Source of the DNA: Syntrophaceticus sp050949745
Lineage (GTDB): Bacteria > Bacillota > DSM-12270 > Thermacetogeniales > Thermacetogeniaceae
Reading direction: 5' to 3'
NCBI GenBank assembly: GCA_050949745.1
Contig: JBMNGF010000018.1
Span: 62,001 to 126,000 of the forward strand
DNA: 64,000 bases
A program made the translations under genes and the position numbers. The notes under the pieces were generated by a model. It was given only the letters and a program-made list of their open reading frames with translations, did not search any database and was not told the DNA's origin. Of this stretch, positions 17,000 to 24,312 are shown in pieces (within the stretch, counting starts at the first letter, position 1; each line of letters opens with the position of its first letter).

Positions 17000-17264
17000 A
17001 TATATTTAAAATAAATAACATAACCGCTATGATAGGGGAAAGTAGATCGATTTCCTGATTCAACAGAGAGCCGGGTAGGTGAAAGCCGGTATGAAGGAAT
17101 CCTTTGAAGTTCCCCCTGGAGCTGTCAGCTGAATACCAAAGGTTATTAGGCTAGACCGGAGCTTCCGCCGATAAAAGGAAGCGGGTATAAAGGCATTTAG
17201 CGCCTCGTACCTTGTTAATGAAGTGGGTTTAGTATGATCTAAACCAATTAGAGTGGTACCACGG
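17000..17264 (+). promoter_or_regulatory. T-box leader RNA
   Basis: The T-box sequence AGAGTGGTACCACGG is at 17250-17264, in the antiterminator region. Upstream are the usual stem I marks: AAAGTAGAT (about 17039), AGAGAGCCGGGTAGGTGAAAG (split: AGAGAGCC and GTAGGTGAAAG, about 17065-17085), then CTGGAGC and a specifier loop around GCTGAATACCAAAG (17128-17141), followed by the TAGGCTAGACCGG closing strand. The specifier codon is most simply UAC (17134-17136, tyrosine); ACC (17135-17137, threonine) is the alternative. It would read tRNA charging and control the binding-protein gene at 17568. Confidence 0.92.
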
Positions 17265-17303
17265 GCTTCTCGTCTCTTAATAGGAGGATGAGAAGCTTTT
17301 TTA
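17265..17303 (+). terminator. T-box terminator
   Basis: GCTTCTC (17265-17271) pairs with GAGAAGC (17290-17296), followed by T6. Its 5' arm abuts the T-box sequence, the standard arrangement for the competing terminator. A further hairpin with arms GGTTGAA/TTCAACC lies at 17418-17450. Its T-run is on the minus strand, and no minus-strand gene feeds it. Confidence 0.88.
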
Positions 17304-17567
17304 TTTTCAATTCACGGGATTTAAGGAAGGAGGGATGATAAAAAGAATAGGTCCTATCTTTAAGGAAAGGAGGTATGTACTACTTATTGGTCAATAAAGA
17401 GAAAGAAAGAAAAAAATGGTTGAAAATCAGCACTTTGCTGACCTTCAACCCAAAAAAGATACTCAATTTTAGTTTAATAATAATATTTCTCTAGTCAAGG
17501 GAAATGATGAAATATTTAAAACAAAAAATATTATGTAGATAAAAATCATAAGGAGATGAGAATAGTT

Positions 17568-18578
17568 ATGAATAGAATGTCTTTAATCATATTGGCTGCT
17601 ATTTTGGCTGCATCCCTGTTATTGGCAGGGTGCGGCTCTCAGGATAATAAAGCAGTTAACTCGGAAAGTGGTAAGTCGAAGGTAAACATTGGTGTTATAC
17701 AAATAATAGAACACCCATCCTTGGATGCTGCCCGTCAGGGTTTCTTGGATGCGTTGGCTGAGAATGGTTACAAAGAGGGAGATAATCTTAATGTAAACTA
17801 TAATAATGCCCAGGGAGATATGAATACCCTAAATACCATTGCAAAAAACTTAGTTGCTAAAGATAATAAGCTTATTCTAGCTATAGCAACTCCGTCTGCA
17901 CAGGCGATGGCAAATGCAACTCAAAATAATGGTATACCTGTATTATTCACTGCGGTAACAGATCCGGTTGCTGCTGGTTTGGTAAAAGAGATGGATAAGC
18001 CAGGTACAAATCTCACAGGTACTATTGATATGGCTCCTGTCGCTGATCAAATTAAACTAATACAAGATATCAACCCCCAGGTAAAGAATATTGGTATTGT
18101 TTATAATACCAGTGAGGTAAATTCAGTAGTCCAAGTGGAGCTGGCAAAACAGGCGGCTAAGGAATTAGGTTTAAACATTGTGGAAACTGTAGCAACCAAT
18201 ACCAGCGAAGTTGACCAGGCGGCAAAGTCTTTGGCTGGTAAAGTTGATGCTATATATGTACCTACTGACAATGTGGTTGTTTCTGCTTTAGAGGCTGTGA
18301 TTAAGGTTGCTGAAACTAACAAAATACTTTTGGTTGCAGGAGAAAAAGATAGTGTCATGCGCGGTGCTGTGGCTACTATTGGGCTGGATTATTACCGATT
18401 GGGTAAACAGACCGGGGAAATGGCCTTAAAAATATTAACCGGTGAAGGTAAACCACAGGATATGGCGGTTGAGTCTCAGCAGGGAAACCAGTTGGTTGTT
18501 AATCAGAAAGCTGCGGCTGCCCTGGGAGTAGTTATTCCAGACAATGTTCTGGAAAAAGCCACAGAAGTAATAGAATAA
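17568..18578 (+). CDS. ABC transporter substrate-binding lipoprotein (TrpX-type, ABC_sub_bind family)
   Basis: About 336 residues from ATG 17568; an in-frame ATG at 17556 sits directly on the AAGGAG site and is unlikely. The lipoprotein signal ends at LLAGCG. The mature protein has the type-1 binding fold of the family once called ABC_sub_bind: VNIGVIQIIEHPSLDAARQG near the start, NYNNAQGDMNTLNTIAKNLV, then TPSAQAMANAT and IPVLFTAVTDPVAAGLV. Relatives import amino acids, notably tryptophan or tyrosine, and are often under T-box control, as here. The partner permease gene that should follow is a short decayed remnant at 18589, and no ATPase follows, so this transporter is probably non-functional or uses partners elsewhere. 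Confidence 0.9.
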   Translation: MNRMSLIILAAILAASLLLAGCGSQDNKAVNSESGKSKVNIGVIQIIEHPSLDAARQGFLDALAENGYKEGDNLNVNYNNAQGDMNTLNTIAKNLVAKDNKLILAIATPSAQAMANATQNNGIPVLFTAVTDPVAAGLVKEMDKPGTNLTGTIDMAPVADQIKLIQDINPQVKNIGIVYNTSEVNSVVQVELAKQAAKELGLNIVETVATNTSEVDQAAKSLAGKVDAIYVPTDNVVVSALEAVIKVAETNKILLVAGEKDSVMRGAVATIGLDYYRLGKQTGEMALKILTGEGKPQDMAVESQQGNQLVVNQKAAAALGVVIPDNVLEKATEVIE

Positions 18579-18588
18579 GGTGGTAATA

Positions 18589-18684
18589 ATGGAAGCATTG
18601 CTTTTTTTAAAAACTGTTGAGCAAGGGTTGATATAAGGTATTGTAGTTTAGAGCGTTTATTTGAGTTTTCGGGTATTAAACATA
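18589..18684 (+). pseudogene. Remnant of the partner ABC permease (TrpY-like), N-terminal part with stop codons
   Basis: Starting at ATG 18589, 10 bp after the binding-protein stop and behind AAGGTGG, the frame reads MEALLFLKTVEQGLI, stop, GIVV, stop, SVYLSFRVLNI. Permeases of this family begin with a similar FL.TVEQGL.YGI...GVYL.FR segment. The TAA at 18634 stands where Tyr is expected and the TAG at 18649 where a hydrophobic residue is expected. Homology fades after 18684, so most of the gene is deleted. The pattern is convincing although short. Confidence 0.7.
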
Positions 18685-18819
18685 TGCTGGTTTATCTGTA
18701 GACGGCACGCTCCCTTTGGGGGCTGCCGTCGCAGACCCTTTACTCACCGTATTTTAACCATGACAGGGCTTAATTTCGTTAGAGCCATAATGAATGGCGA
18801 ATCAGTAGAGAAATTAGTG

Positions 18820-18949
18820 GGGTCAGAAAAGATAAACGGCAGGAAATTCTGCGAAAGATCAAGAAAGTAATCAAGAAAGTAAAGGAGTAGCACAGCGGAA
18901 AATAGCCCGTGTGACAGGAATTAGTCAGAATATTTTATTTAAGGCGTGA
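18820..18949 (+). pseudogene. C-terminal remnant of a REP-associated (Y1/IS200-like) transposase
   Basis: One frame reads KRQEILRKIKKV (around 18834-18869). After a frame change, 18884-18949 reads GVAQRKIARVTGISQNILF, ending in KA and TGA. This matches the C-terminal helix-turn-helix tail typical of REP-associated tyrosine transposases (a pattern like EGVSQRQIARITGIS). The N-terminal HUH catalytic part is missing. Such transposases mobilise palindromic repeats, which are abundant in this window. Confidence 0.6.
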
Positions 18950-18963
18950 CCATTTGGAGGCCA

Positions 18964-19002
18964 GGAAGCAAAAGGAAGTAAAATGACTGTCTCCTTCCTT
19001 CC
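18964..19002. repeat. GGAAGC-arm repeat, diverged
   Basis: GGAAGCAAAAGGAAG...CTCCTTCCTTCC, a degraded copy of the GGAAGC/GCTTCC arm class also seen at 20612, 23198 and 23710. Confidence 0.6.
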
Positions 19003-19023
19003 AACAAAGGGGTGTAACAGCAG

Positions 19024-20169
19024 ATGAGCAATCTTATCGACCTTACTAAGCCTTTTCTTTTGAAACTCTTGGTTTATCCAGGAGAAGTAGACTTATTGAA
19101 CGATATCTTGGAGGTTCATAAGGAATTAAACGAGGAAATGGTGTCTCTAGAAGGGTGCAGTGAAGATTTTAGAATTATGGACATCTTAGATGAGGCTTTT
19201 GCCCATGTCAGGGACGAGTCAAGTGAGTCTCTTGAGAAGGAGCAATTTATAAGTGATACTTTTGCCGAGGAGTGTATTCTTGTTTATAATTCGTTGGCGC
19301 AAAGGCTGAGAAAGGTTGTTGCTCTTGGATTATTAGGTGAAAAAGGGGCATACAGGCTGCCAATCTATGTCAATGAAACTGAATATCTGCGCTTTGTTCT
19401 GGAAGCAGAGCTGGATTTAACAGAGGAAAACTCTGAGCAGCAGCAGGATATTAAACGAATACTTAACAGGCTGTTATCTCTATGCAGCAAGTGTAAGGAT
19501 TGGAATAAGAAACATTTGGCTTTTGGAAATAGGCTTGATGTCTTAAAAAGGGCCCAGGAGAATTTAAAGATCCGCGATGATGCCCTGTTAACTGATTTCA
19601 GCAAAGATATTAATATGTCACTGGTCAGTGTAGGCTATCTATTTAATGCTGTTCCCATAGACAGAGAGAAATATGGTGAGCCAGATGACGCCATCCTTGA
19701 TATATTTGATGTTTACGCAGTTTTTGATATGGGTCTGCACTTGGATGAGCCGGATTCCAGGGAGATTAATATTGCAATGGCCAGAGTGGTTCTTATACCA
19801 GCGGAGGATATTGGTACAATATTAGAAGCATGTGATGCTTATTCCGCAGTTTTGGCAGATATATGCACAGTCCTTTACGATGACCATGAAATAGAACCCT
19901 GTAAAGTATGGGTTATAGATGATTTTATAATTGAGCCAGGATATGAAAGGGTAGCCGGAGACTTATTAGAATGGATCAAAAAGTACCTGGCAAATGAGGG
20001 GATAATAATTGCGGCATCCTACAGCGATGATATAGAAGAGGATGATAAATTTAGTGAGGAAGAAAAAAAATTGAGGCAGTTCTATGCCTTCCACGGTTTT
20101 CTCCCTCTGGGAGGTACAAAATTTATGTTTTTAAAATTAAGGGAGAAGCATACCTGCGAACATAATTAA
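19024..20169 (+). CDS. Uncharacterised acidic protein with GNAT-like C-terminus
   Basis: 381 residues, soluble, acidic, no signal peptide. I do not recognise the family. The N-terminal ~200 residues are predicted helical (many Leu/Glu heptads, for example LLNDILEVHKELNEEM and DIKRILNRLLSLCSK). The C-terminal ~110 residues resemble an acetyltransferase fold: VWVIDDFIIEPGYERVAGDL, an IIIAASYSDD strand, then EKKLRQFYAFHGFLPLGGTK. FY..HGF is a common final motif of GNAT proteins, but the acetyl-CoA loop (Q/RxxGxG/A) is not evident, so it may be inactive or only similar. The start ATG 19024 follows AAAGGGGTG. A decayed copy of its C-terminal region lies downstream at 20475-20560. Confidence 0.6.
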   Translation: MSNLIDLTKPFLLKLLVYPGEVDLLNDILEVHKELNEEMVSLEGCSEDFRIMDILDEAFAHVRDESSESLEKEQFISDTFAEECILVYNSLAQRLRKVVALGLLGEKGAYRLPIYVNETEYLRFVLEAELDLTEENSEQQQDIKRILNRLLSLCSKCKDWNKKHLAFGNRLDVLKRAQENLKIRDDALLTDFSKDINMSLVSVGYLFNAVPIDREKYGEPDDAILDIFDVYAVFDMGLHLDEPDSREINIAMARVVLIPAEDIGTILEACDAYSAVLADICTVLYDDHEIEPCKVWVIDDFIIEPGYERVAGDLLEWIKKYLANEGIIIAASYSDDIEEDDKFSEEEKKLRQFYAFHGFLPLGGTKFMFLKLREKHTCEHN

Positions 20170-20297
20170 ATCCTATCTTCCGACCAATCGGGGGGGGGAA
20201 CGGTTCCGGTGATTGGTTGTTGCTGATGGTGCCTTGGCTTCATTGATGACACAGTTACCTACAGGAAAAATCCCTTTACATTGAGGGGAGAATATAG

Positions 20298-20337
20298 TAG
20301 ATTATTAGTAAGTAAGCGCTTACTTACTAATAATCTA
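20298..20337. promoter_or_regulatory. 40-bp perfect palindrome, probable TetR-family operator
   Basis: Bases 20298-20317 are the exact reverse complement of 20318-20337. The centre is AGCGCT and the inner part reads AGTAAGTAAGCGCTTACTTACT. It lies 37 bp upstream of a broken TetR-like gene and about 320 bp upstream of an ABC exporter gene, the usual setting for TetR autoregulation. Confidence 0.75.
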
Positions 20338-20373
20338 GCTACTAAACTGTCCAACCATAACCCCTAGGAGGTG

Positions 20374-20463
20374 ATGGCTATAAAACCACCACGTGAATAC
20401 TTAGATCAGCCGATTTTGGAAGGGGTTTCTAGGGCCATCATTAAATACGGTTATTCTAATTGA
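20374..20463 (+). pseudogene. N-terminal remnant of a TetR-family regulator
   Basis: ATG 20374 follows TAGGAGGTG and opens a 29-codon frame: MAIKPPREYLDQPILEGVSR, then AIIKYGYSN and TGA. The helix-1 pattern ILEGVSRAIIKYGY resembles the start of TetR DNA-binding domains (IL.AA..L....GY). No helix-turn-helix follows: the sequence after 20463 is unrelated, so the gene is truncated. With the palindrome just upstream, the ABC exporter downstream is probably no longer repressed by its own regulator. Confidence 0.55.
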
Positions 20464-20474
20464 AGTTTTATAGT

Positions 20475-20560
20475 TTGAGCAATATCGCCATCGATTAAAA
20501 AGAGAACCAGAATATGAAAGGGTGGCTGGGGCTTTAAAAAGTGTCTGGCAAAAGAGGGGA
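20475..20560 (+). pseudogene. Decayed duplicate of the 3' part of the gene at 19024
   Basis: The DNA around 20505-20555 reads as EPEYERVAGALKS and matches EPGYERVAGDLLE near the end of the 19024 gene at the base level (CCAGAATATGAAAGGGT against CCAGGATATGAAAGGGT). It has lost frame soon after. It suggests a local duplication that also involved the truncated TetR gene. Confidence 0.55.
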
Positions 20561-20611
20561 TCATTTTGCAGCGATCTTTACCTTTTTGCGTCCCCTGAGG
20601 TGTAACAACAT

Positions 20612-20646
20612 GAAGCAAGGAAGCAAAAGGACCGTCCCCTTGCTTC
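20612..20646. repeat. GGAAGC-arm palindromic repeat
   Basis: GAAGCAAGGAAGCAAAAGGA...CCCCTTGCTTC, with core AAGGACCGTCCCC. It lies just upstream of the ribosome site of the ABC ATPase gene at 20660. Confidence 0.8.
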
Positions 20647-20659
20647 GAAGGAGGGAAAG

Positions 20660-21574
20660 ATGAGTTTAGTAGAGATTAAAAGGTTGACCAAAAAGTTCGG
20701 TAATTTTACAGCATTGGATAATGTGGATCTAACTATGAATGAAGGGGAGATTTTCGGCTTTATCGGGCCAAATGGTGCCGGAAAAACCACTACTATTCGT
20801 GTCATGTTGGGTTTGCTGAAGGCTACCTGGGGTGAAGTGAAGATCTTTGGTAAGGATGCCTGGAAGGATGCTGTAGAGCTGCATAAACGGATAGCCTTTG
20901 TCCCAGGAGAGGCTAATCTCTGGCCAAATCTAAGTGGTGGAGAGGTAATAGATCTATTTCTAAAAATGAGAGGCAATGGGAGTCAGGGAAGAAGAGAAGA
21001 ATTGATCAAAAGATTTGACCTGGATCCGACAAAAAAGTGTGGCACTTATTCCAAAGGGAATCGTCAAAAAATAGCTTTGATTGCTGCCTTTTCATCTGAT
21101 GCAGATCTATACATCTTAGATGAGCCTACATCTGGACTGGATCCATTAATGGAAAGGGTCTTTCAAGAGTATGTGATGAAAGTAAAGGCAGAAGGAAAAA
21201 GTGTGTTTCTTTCCAGCCATATTTTATCAGAGGTTGAAAAGTTATGTGACACAATAGCCATCATCAGGGAAGGAAAGATTATTGAAACAGGAACCTTAAG
21301 TGAGATGCGGCATCTAACCCGTACTAAATTAACTATACAGACGAAAGAACCTATCAATGCTCTCGATGAAATAAAAGGGGTTCACAATCTTGAAGAGCAT
21401 AATGCAGAGCTCTCCTTCCAGGTAGATACTGAAGAATTGGATGAAGTTATTCGCTATATCAGTCAATTTGGAATCATCAAATTGGAGAGTGCACCTCCGA
21501 CCTTAGAGGATTTGTTTCTGCGCCACTATGCGGTAGAGGACCCCTCTGGTGCTGGAGTGGGGGGGCAGCAGTAA
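20660..21574 (+). CDS. ABC exporter ATP-binding protein (drug/antibiotic efflux type)
   Basis: 304 residues. An N-terminal ATPase domain has GPNGAGKTTT (about 37-46), Q-loop around AFVPGEANLWP, a signature region YSKGNRQKIALIAAF, Walker B LYILDEPTSGLDPL and SSHILSEVE. A C-terminal ~80-residue accessory domain follows. The NRQK variant of the signature and the FVPGE segment are typical of the CcmA-like ATPases paired with 'exporter of polyketide antibiotics'-type permeases. Start ATG 20660 follows GGAGGGAAAG. The stop overlaps the ATG of the permease (TAATG at 21572-21576), but that permease is frame-broken. Likely role: multidrug export, now probably impaired. Confidence 0.92.
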   Translation: MSLVEIKRLTKKFGNFTALDNVDLTMNEGEIFGFIGPNGAGKTTTIRVMLGLLKATWGEVKIFGKDAWKDAVELHKRIAFVPGEANLWPNLSGGEVIDLFLKMRGNGSQGRREELIKRFDLDPTKKCGTYSKGNRQKIALIAAFSSDADLYILDEPTSGLDPLMERVFQEYVMKVKAEGKSVFLSSHILSEVEKLCDTIAIIREGKIIETGTLSEMRHLTRTKLTIQTKEPINALDEIKGVHNLEEHNAELSFQVDTEELDEVIRYISQFGIIKLESAPPTLEDLFLRHYAVEDPSGAGVGGQQ

Positions 21575-21876
21575 TGCACTCTCATCTGTTTAAAGGAACC
21601 GGCAGGTTAATTAAATTAATCTTTCGACAGGAAGGCTTTAAGATTTTTGTCTGGCTGTCTAGGATTGATAGTCAGTGAGCCTTAGCAGCCGCTGCAGCCT
21701 ATCCGAGTGTCTACACAGATCGAGCAATCTATACAGGCCTTCGCCCTGACCATGAATAATCCAGCGATGACAGCGATGCTGGGGCCAGGTTATGCATTAG
21801 AGGATTATACTAAGACAGCTGGGTCCTATATTGGGCACCGATATGCTGACTCTTTACGGCAATTGCTGTTGCTATC
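21574..21876 (+). pseudogene. Broken 5' part of the ABC exporter permease
   Basis: The expected N-terminus is present in pieces. Frame 1 from ATG 21574 reads MHSHLFKGTGRLIKLIFRQE up to TGA 21676, continuing in the same frame as AAYPSVYTD. A second frame then reads MNNPAMTAMLGPGYALEDYT (about 21750-21810). A third frame, LFTAIAVAI, runs straight into MNILFVGRGTRADEE at 21877. One in-frame stop and two frameshifts therefore separate the start from the long downstream frame. These motifs are those of ABC-2-like 'polyketide antibiotic exporter' permeases. Confidence 0.75.
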
Positions 21877-23190
21877 ATGAATATCTTGTTTGTCGGGCGC
21901 GGCACCAGGGCCGATGAAGAGGATGGCCGTCTGGAATTGGTCCGTTCACTTCCTGTAGGCCGTTTGTCTTATTTAAGTGCCGCTATGATTGCTGCAATTA
22001 TAACAAATGTGTTGCTGGCTGTATTACTTGGGGGCGGGTTGTATGCATTAGGGATTGAAAGGATGGATCTGGCGGGTTCGTTTCTTTACGGCGCTAATTT
22101 AGGGGCGATCGGTCTGGTATTTGCAGCTTTTACAGCTTTATTTGCTCAGCTCGCAGAAACCTCTAGAGGAGCCACTATGTTTTCTTTTACAGCTTTGGGT
22201 GTGGCGTACCTTGTTCGTGCAGTTGGAGATGTAGGTAATGAGACCCTCTCTTTCTTTTCGCCACTGGGTTGGGCAGTGAGAACGCAAGTTTTTGTCGGCG
22301 ATCATTGGTGGCCGGTTTTTTTATCATTGGCCTTAACTGTGGTGATTGTGGTTGTATCTTTCTACTTAAATTCGATTCGTGATCTGGGGTCTGGCTTCAT
22401 ATCGGCTGGAAAGGGTAAAGAGCATGCATCTCCCTTTCTGCAAACAGCTTTTGGCCTTAATTTAAGGCTGCAGTTTACCAATATTGCTGCCTGGGCAATC
22501 GGTATTTTTGTGATCAGTGCTGCTTGTGGTGCAGTTCTAGGGGACTTAGAAGCCTATTTCTCGGATATGGACTTTCTGCAGGCTTATCTTGCGAATGATA
22601 CAGGTCAAACGATGACCGAACAGTTTATCGCACTGATGGTGGTGATTATGTCGATGGTCAGTGCGGTACCAGCAGTGGTGACCATGTTAAAGCTAAAGGG
22701 AGAAGAAGATAAAAACCGCACAGAACACTTTTATGGACGAGCCGTATCCCGTACAAAGGTAATGGGAAGTTACTTTTTGCTAGCTATTCTGGTCAGTATT
22801 GTCATGCAGTTACTGGTTGCTCTCGGTTTGTGGTCTGTGGGGGCTTCAGTGATGGAAGATGCACTGGCATTCGGCACAACTTTCAGCTCAGCTCTTGTTT
22901 ACTTGCCTGCTATCTGGATAATGATCGGGTTAGCGGTTTTATTTGTTGGAGCTGCCCCGAAAGCAGCAGGATTGGTTTGGTTTTATGTAGTCTTTTGCTT
23001 TATTATTGTTTATCTTGGTGGGGTATTCGATTTTCCTGTATGGGTGAACAATATATCTTCATTTGAACATGTTCCACAAATTCCAGCTGACGATATAGAT
23101 TATATGCCGCTGATTGTGATGACGATTATTTCTATAGTTCTCACTATTATCGGTTTTATCGGTTACAATAAGCGAGATATTCAGGGATAA
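21877..23190 (+). CDS. ABC exporter permease, N-terminally disconnected large fragment
   Basis: 437 residues in one frame, ~100 fewer than expected for the family because the first helix and loop are in other frames upstream (21574-21876). The remaining part has about ten hydrophobic segments and the family motifs GRGTRADEEDGRLELVRSLP near its start and GAAPKAAGLVWFYV near the end. If the ATG at 21877 were used the product would lack the first membrane helix; there is no good ribosome site before it (GCTGTTGCTATC). I regard the gene as a pseudogene in this strain unless the lesions are sequencing errors. Confidence 0.7.
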   Translation: MNILFVGRGTRADEEDGRLELVRSLPVGRLSYLSAAMIAAIITNVLLAVLLGGGLYALGIERMDLAGSFLYGANLGAIGLVFAAFTALFAQLAETSRGATMFSFTALGVAYLVRAVGDVGNETLSFFSPLGWAVRTQVFVGDHWWPVFLSLALTVVIVVVSFYLNSIRDLGSGFISAGKGKEHASPFLQTAFGLNLRLQFTNIAAWAIGIFVISAACGAVLGDLEAYFSDMDFLQAYLANDTGQTMTEQFIALMVVIMSMVSAVPAVVTMLKLKGEEDKNRTEHFYGRAVSRTKVMGSYFLLAILVSIVMQLLVALGLWSVGASVMEDALAFGTTFSSALVYLPAIWIMIGLAVLFVGAAPKAAGLVWFYVVFCFIIVYLGGVFDFPVWVNNISSFEHVPQIPADDIDYMPLIVMTIISIVLTIIGFIGYNKRDIQG

Positions 23191-23197
23191 AAATAAA

Positions 23198-23226
23198 GGA
23201 AGCAAAAAGAACGTCCCTTAGCTTCC
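23198..23226. repeat. GGAAGC-arm palindromic repeat
   Basis: GGAAGCAAAAAGAACGTCCC followed by TTAGCTTCC. It starts 8 bp after the permease stop and ends 15 bp before the PH-domain gene. Confidence 0.75.
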
Positions 23227-23241
23227 ATCGGAGGGATAATA

Positions 23242-23628
23242 ATGGCGGATGTTAATCTCAATAAAGTTTTTAACTTTTATCAGGAAGTACCGGTATCGCC
23301 CAGTTTGGAACCATTTATATCTAATAATGAGACCGTACAGTTTGCAGTGAAAACAGTGAGAGATGTTGCTGTATTTACTGATAAGCGGATATTGGTTGTA
23401 GACAAACAGGGATTAACGGGTAAAAAGATTGAGTATTACACAATTCCTTATAAAAGCATTGTTACTTATGCAATTGAAACCGCGGGCACATTTGACCTAG
23501 ATTCAGAAATAAAATTAACCTTGTCTGGTGGAATTAGTATAGAACTCAAGTTTTTTAAAGGTAAACACATGGATCAGCTTCTTTTGAAGGTGTACCATAT
23601 AATCAATGAATATGTTATGAACGATTAA
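23242..23628 (+). CDS. Bacterial PH-domain protein
   Basis: 128 residues, soluble. The central and C-terminal part has the bacterial pleckstrin-homology pattern: VRDVAVFTDKRILVVDKQG, then YYTIPYKSIVTYAIETAGTF, DSEIKLTLSGGISIELKF and a final amphipathic helix. This corresponds to the YvbH-type (bPH) domain. Members are common in Bacillota and of unknown function. GGAGGG lies at 23230-23235 before the ATG. A diverged scrap of the same C-terminal sequence (ELTIFKGKH, against ELKFFKGKH here) is found at about 23840-23885. Confidence 0.85.
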   Translation: MADVNLNKVFNFYQEVPVSPSLEPFISNNETVQFAVKTVRDVAVFTDKRILVVDKQGLTGKKIEYYTIPYKSIVTYAIETAGTFDLDSEIKLTLSGGISIELKFFKGKHMDQLLLKVYHIINEYVMND

Positions 23629-23709
23629 ACCAGTTAAATGGCAGAACAGCGGAACCATTTGTCTTGACGGTGGCTGCTCTACTTAAGGGATGAGCAAAAT
23701 ATTACAACA

Positions 23710-23754
23710 GGAAGCAAAAGGACCGTTCCTTTGCTTTCTCTCCCCTTGCTTCCC
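23710..23754. repeat. GGAAGC-arm palindromic repeat, double right arm
   Basis: GGAAGCAAAAGGACCGTTCC then TTTGCTTTC, followed by CCCCTTGCTTCC, giving two possible right arms. The remainder of 23629-23880 has no gene apart from a scrap resembling the end of the PH-domain gene (about 23840-23885). Confidence 0.7.
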
Positions 23755-23881
23755 GCAATCTCCTCCAACACTCAATTGCGCATCACCGCTGTATACTTCT
23801 TTCTATTTTTGCTGCACTTGTAAAATATCCACTATTTTAGAGTTGACGATTTTCAAGGGTAAGCATATACTGAAAGCAAAC

Positions 23882-23901
23882 ATATGAGCAACTGTTCATA
23901 T
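23882..23901. promoter_or_regulatory. Candidate ArsR/CadC-type operator
   Basis: ATATGAGCA (23882-23890) and TGTTCATAT (23893-23901) form an inverted repeat with one mismatch and a two-base centre. It agrees with the 12-2-12 type operators (TGAAC/GTTCA) of metal-sensing ArsR/SmtB repressors. It ends 21 bp upstream of such a gene. Confidence 0.65.
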
Positions 23902-23922
23902 GATATTAGAGGGGATGATTTA

Positions 23923-24288
23923 ATGGAAAAAGATCATGATGCCATTGAACACTGCAGTTCTACTGTTGTCCATGAGGGCATTGTAAACAAAGTTAAACAG
24001 AGGATGCCTGCTGATGAATGCCTCTTTGACCTTGCTGAGCTCTTTAAGGTCTTCGGTGATACTACAAGGGTGAAAATTCTCTTTGCCTTATTTACAGCGG
24101 AGATGTGTGTCTGCGATCTTACAGCACTTTTAGGGCTGACTCAATCTGCAGTGTCTCACCAACTCAGGGTATTGAAGCAGGCGAGGCTCGTTAAATACAG
24201 AAAAGAAGGAAAAATGGTTTATTACTCTTTGGATGATGAGCATGTGAAACAAATCTTTGACCAGGGATTAGCTCATATCAGCCATTAA
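23923..24288 (+). CDS. ArsR/SmtB-family metal-sensing repressor (CadC-like)
   Basis: 121 residues from ATG 23923, chosen for GAGGGGA at 23908-23914. The winged helix has FKVFGDTTRVKILFAL, the alpha-3 metal motif MCVCDL (Cys62 and Cys64) and the recognition helix TQSAVSHQLRVLKQARLV. A further cysteine (Cys33 in DECLFDL) and a C-terminal D..H pattern (Asp104/His107, His118, His121) provide possible second-site ligands. This residue set fits Cd/Pb/Zn sensors of the CadC class. It probably binds the palindrome at 23882-23901 and represses itself and the P-type ATPase 24 bp downstream, releasing DNA when metal is bound. Confidence 0.92.
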   Translation: MEKDHDAIEHCSSTVVHEGIVNKVKQRMPADECLFDLAELFKVFGDTTRVKILFALFTAEMCVCDLTALLGLTQSAVSHQLRVLKQARLVKYRKEGKMVYYSLDDEHVKQIFDQGLAHISH

Positions 24289-24312
24289 CGTTTATGGATG
24301 GGAGGGGATTTC

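Noticed and set aside
17375..17494. 39-codon open frame starting Met-Tyr-Tyr after the T-box terminator, possible leader peptide
   Set aside because: GGAGGT touches the ATG with no spacing and there is no terminator pair after it. The two Tyr codons are suggestive given a UAC specifier but probably chance.
18661..18870. 69-codon open frame
   Set aside because: It is made from the end of the permease remnant and unrelated sequence, and overlaps the start of the transposase remnant in another frame. No start signal.
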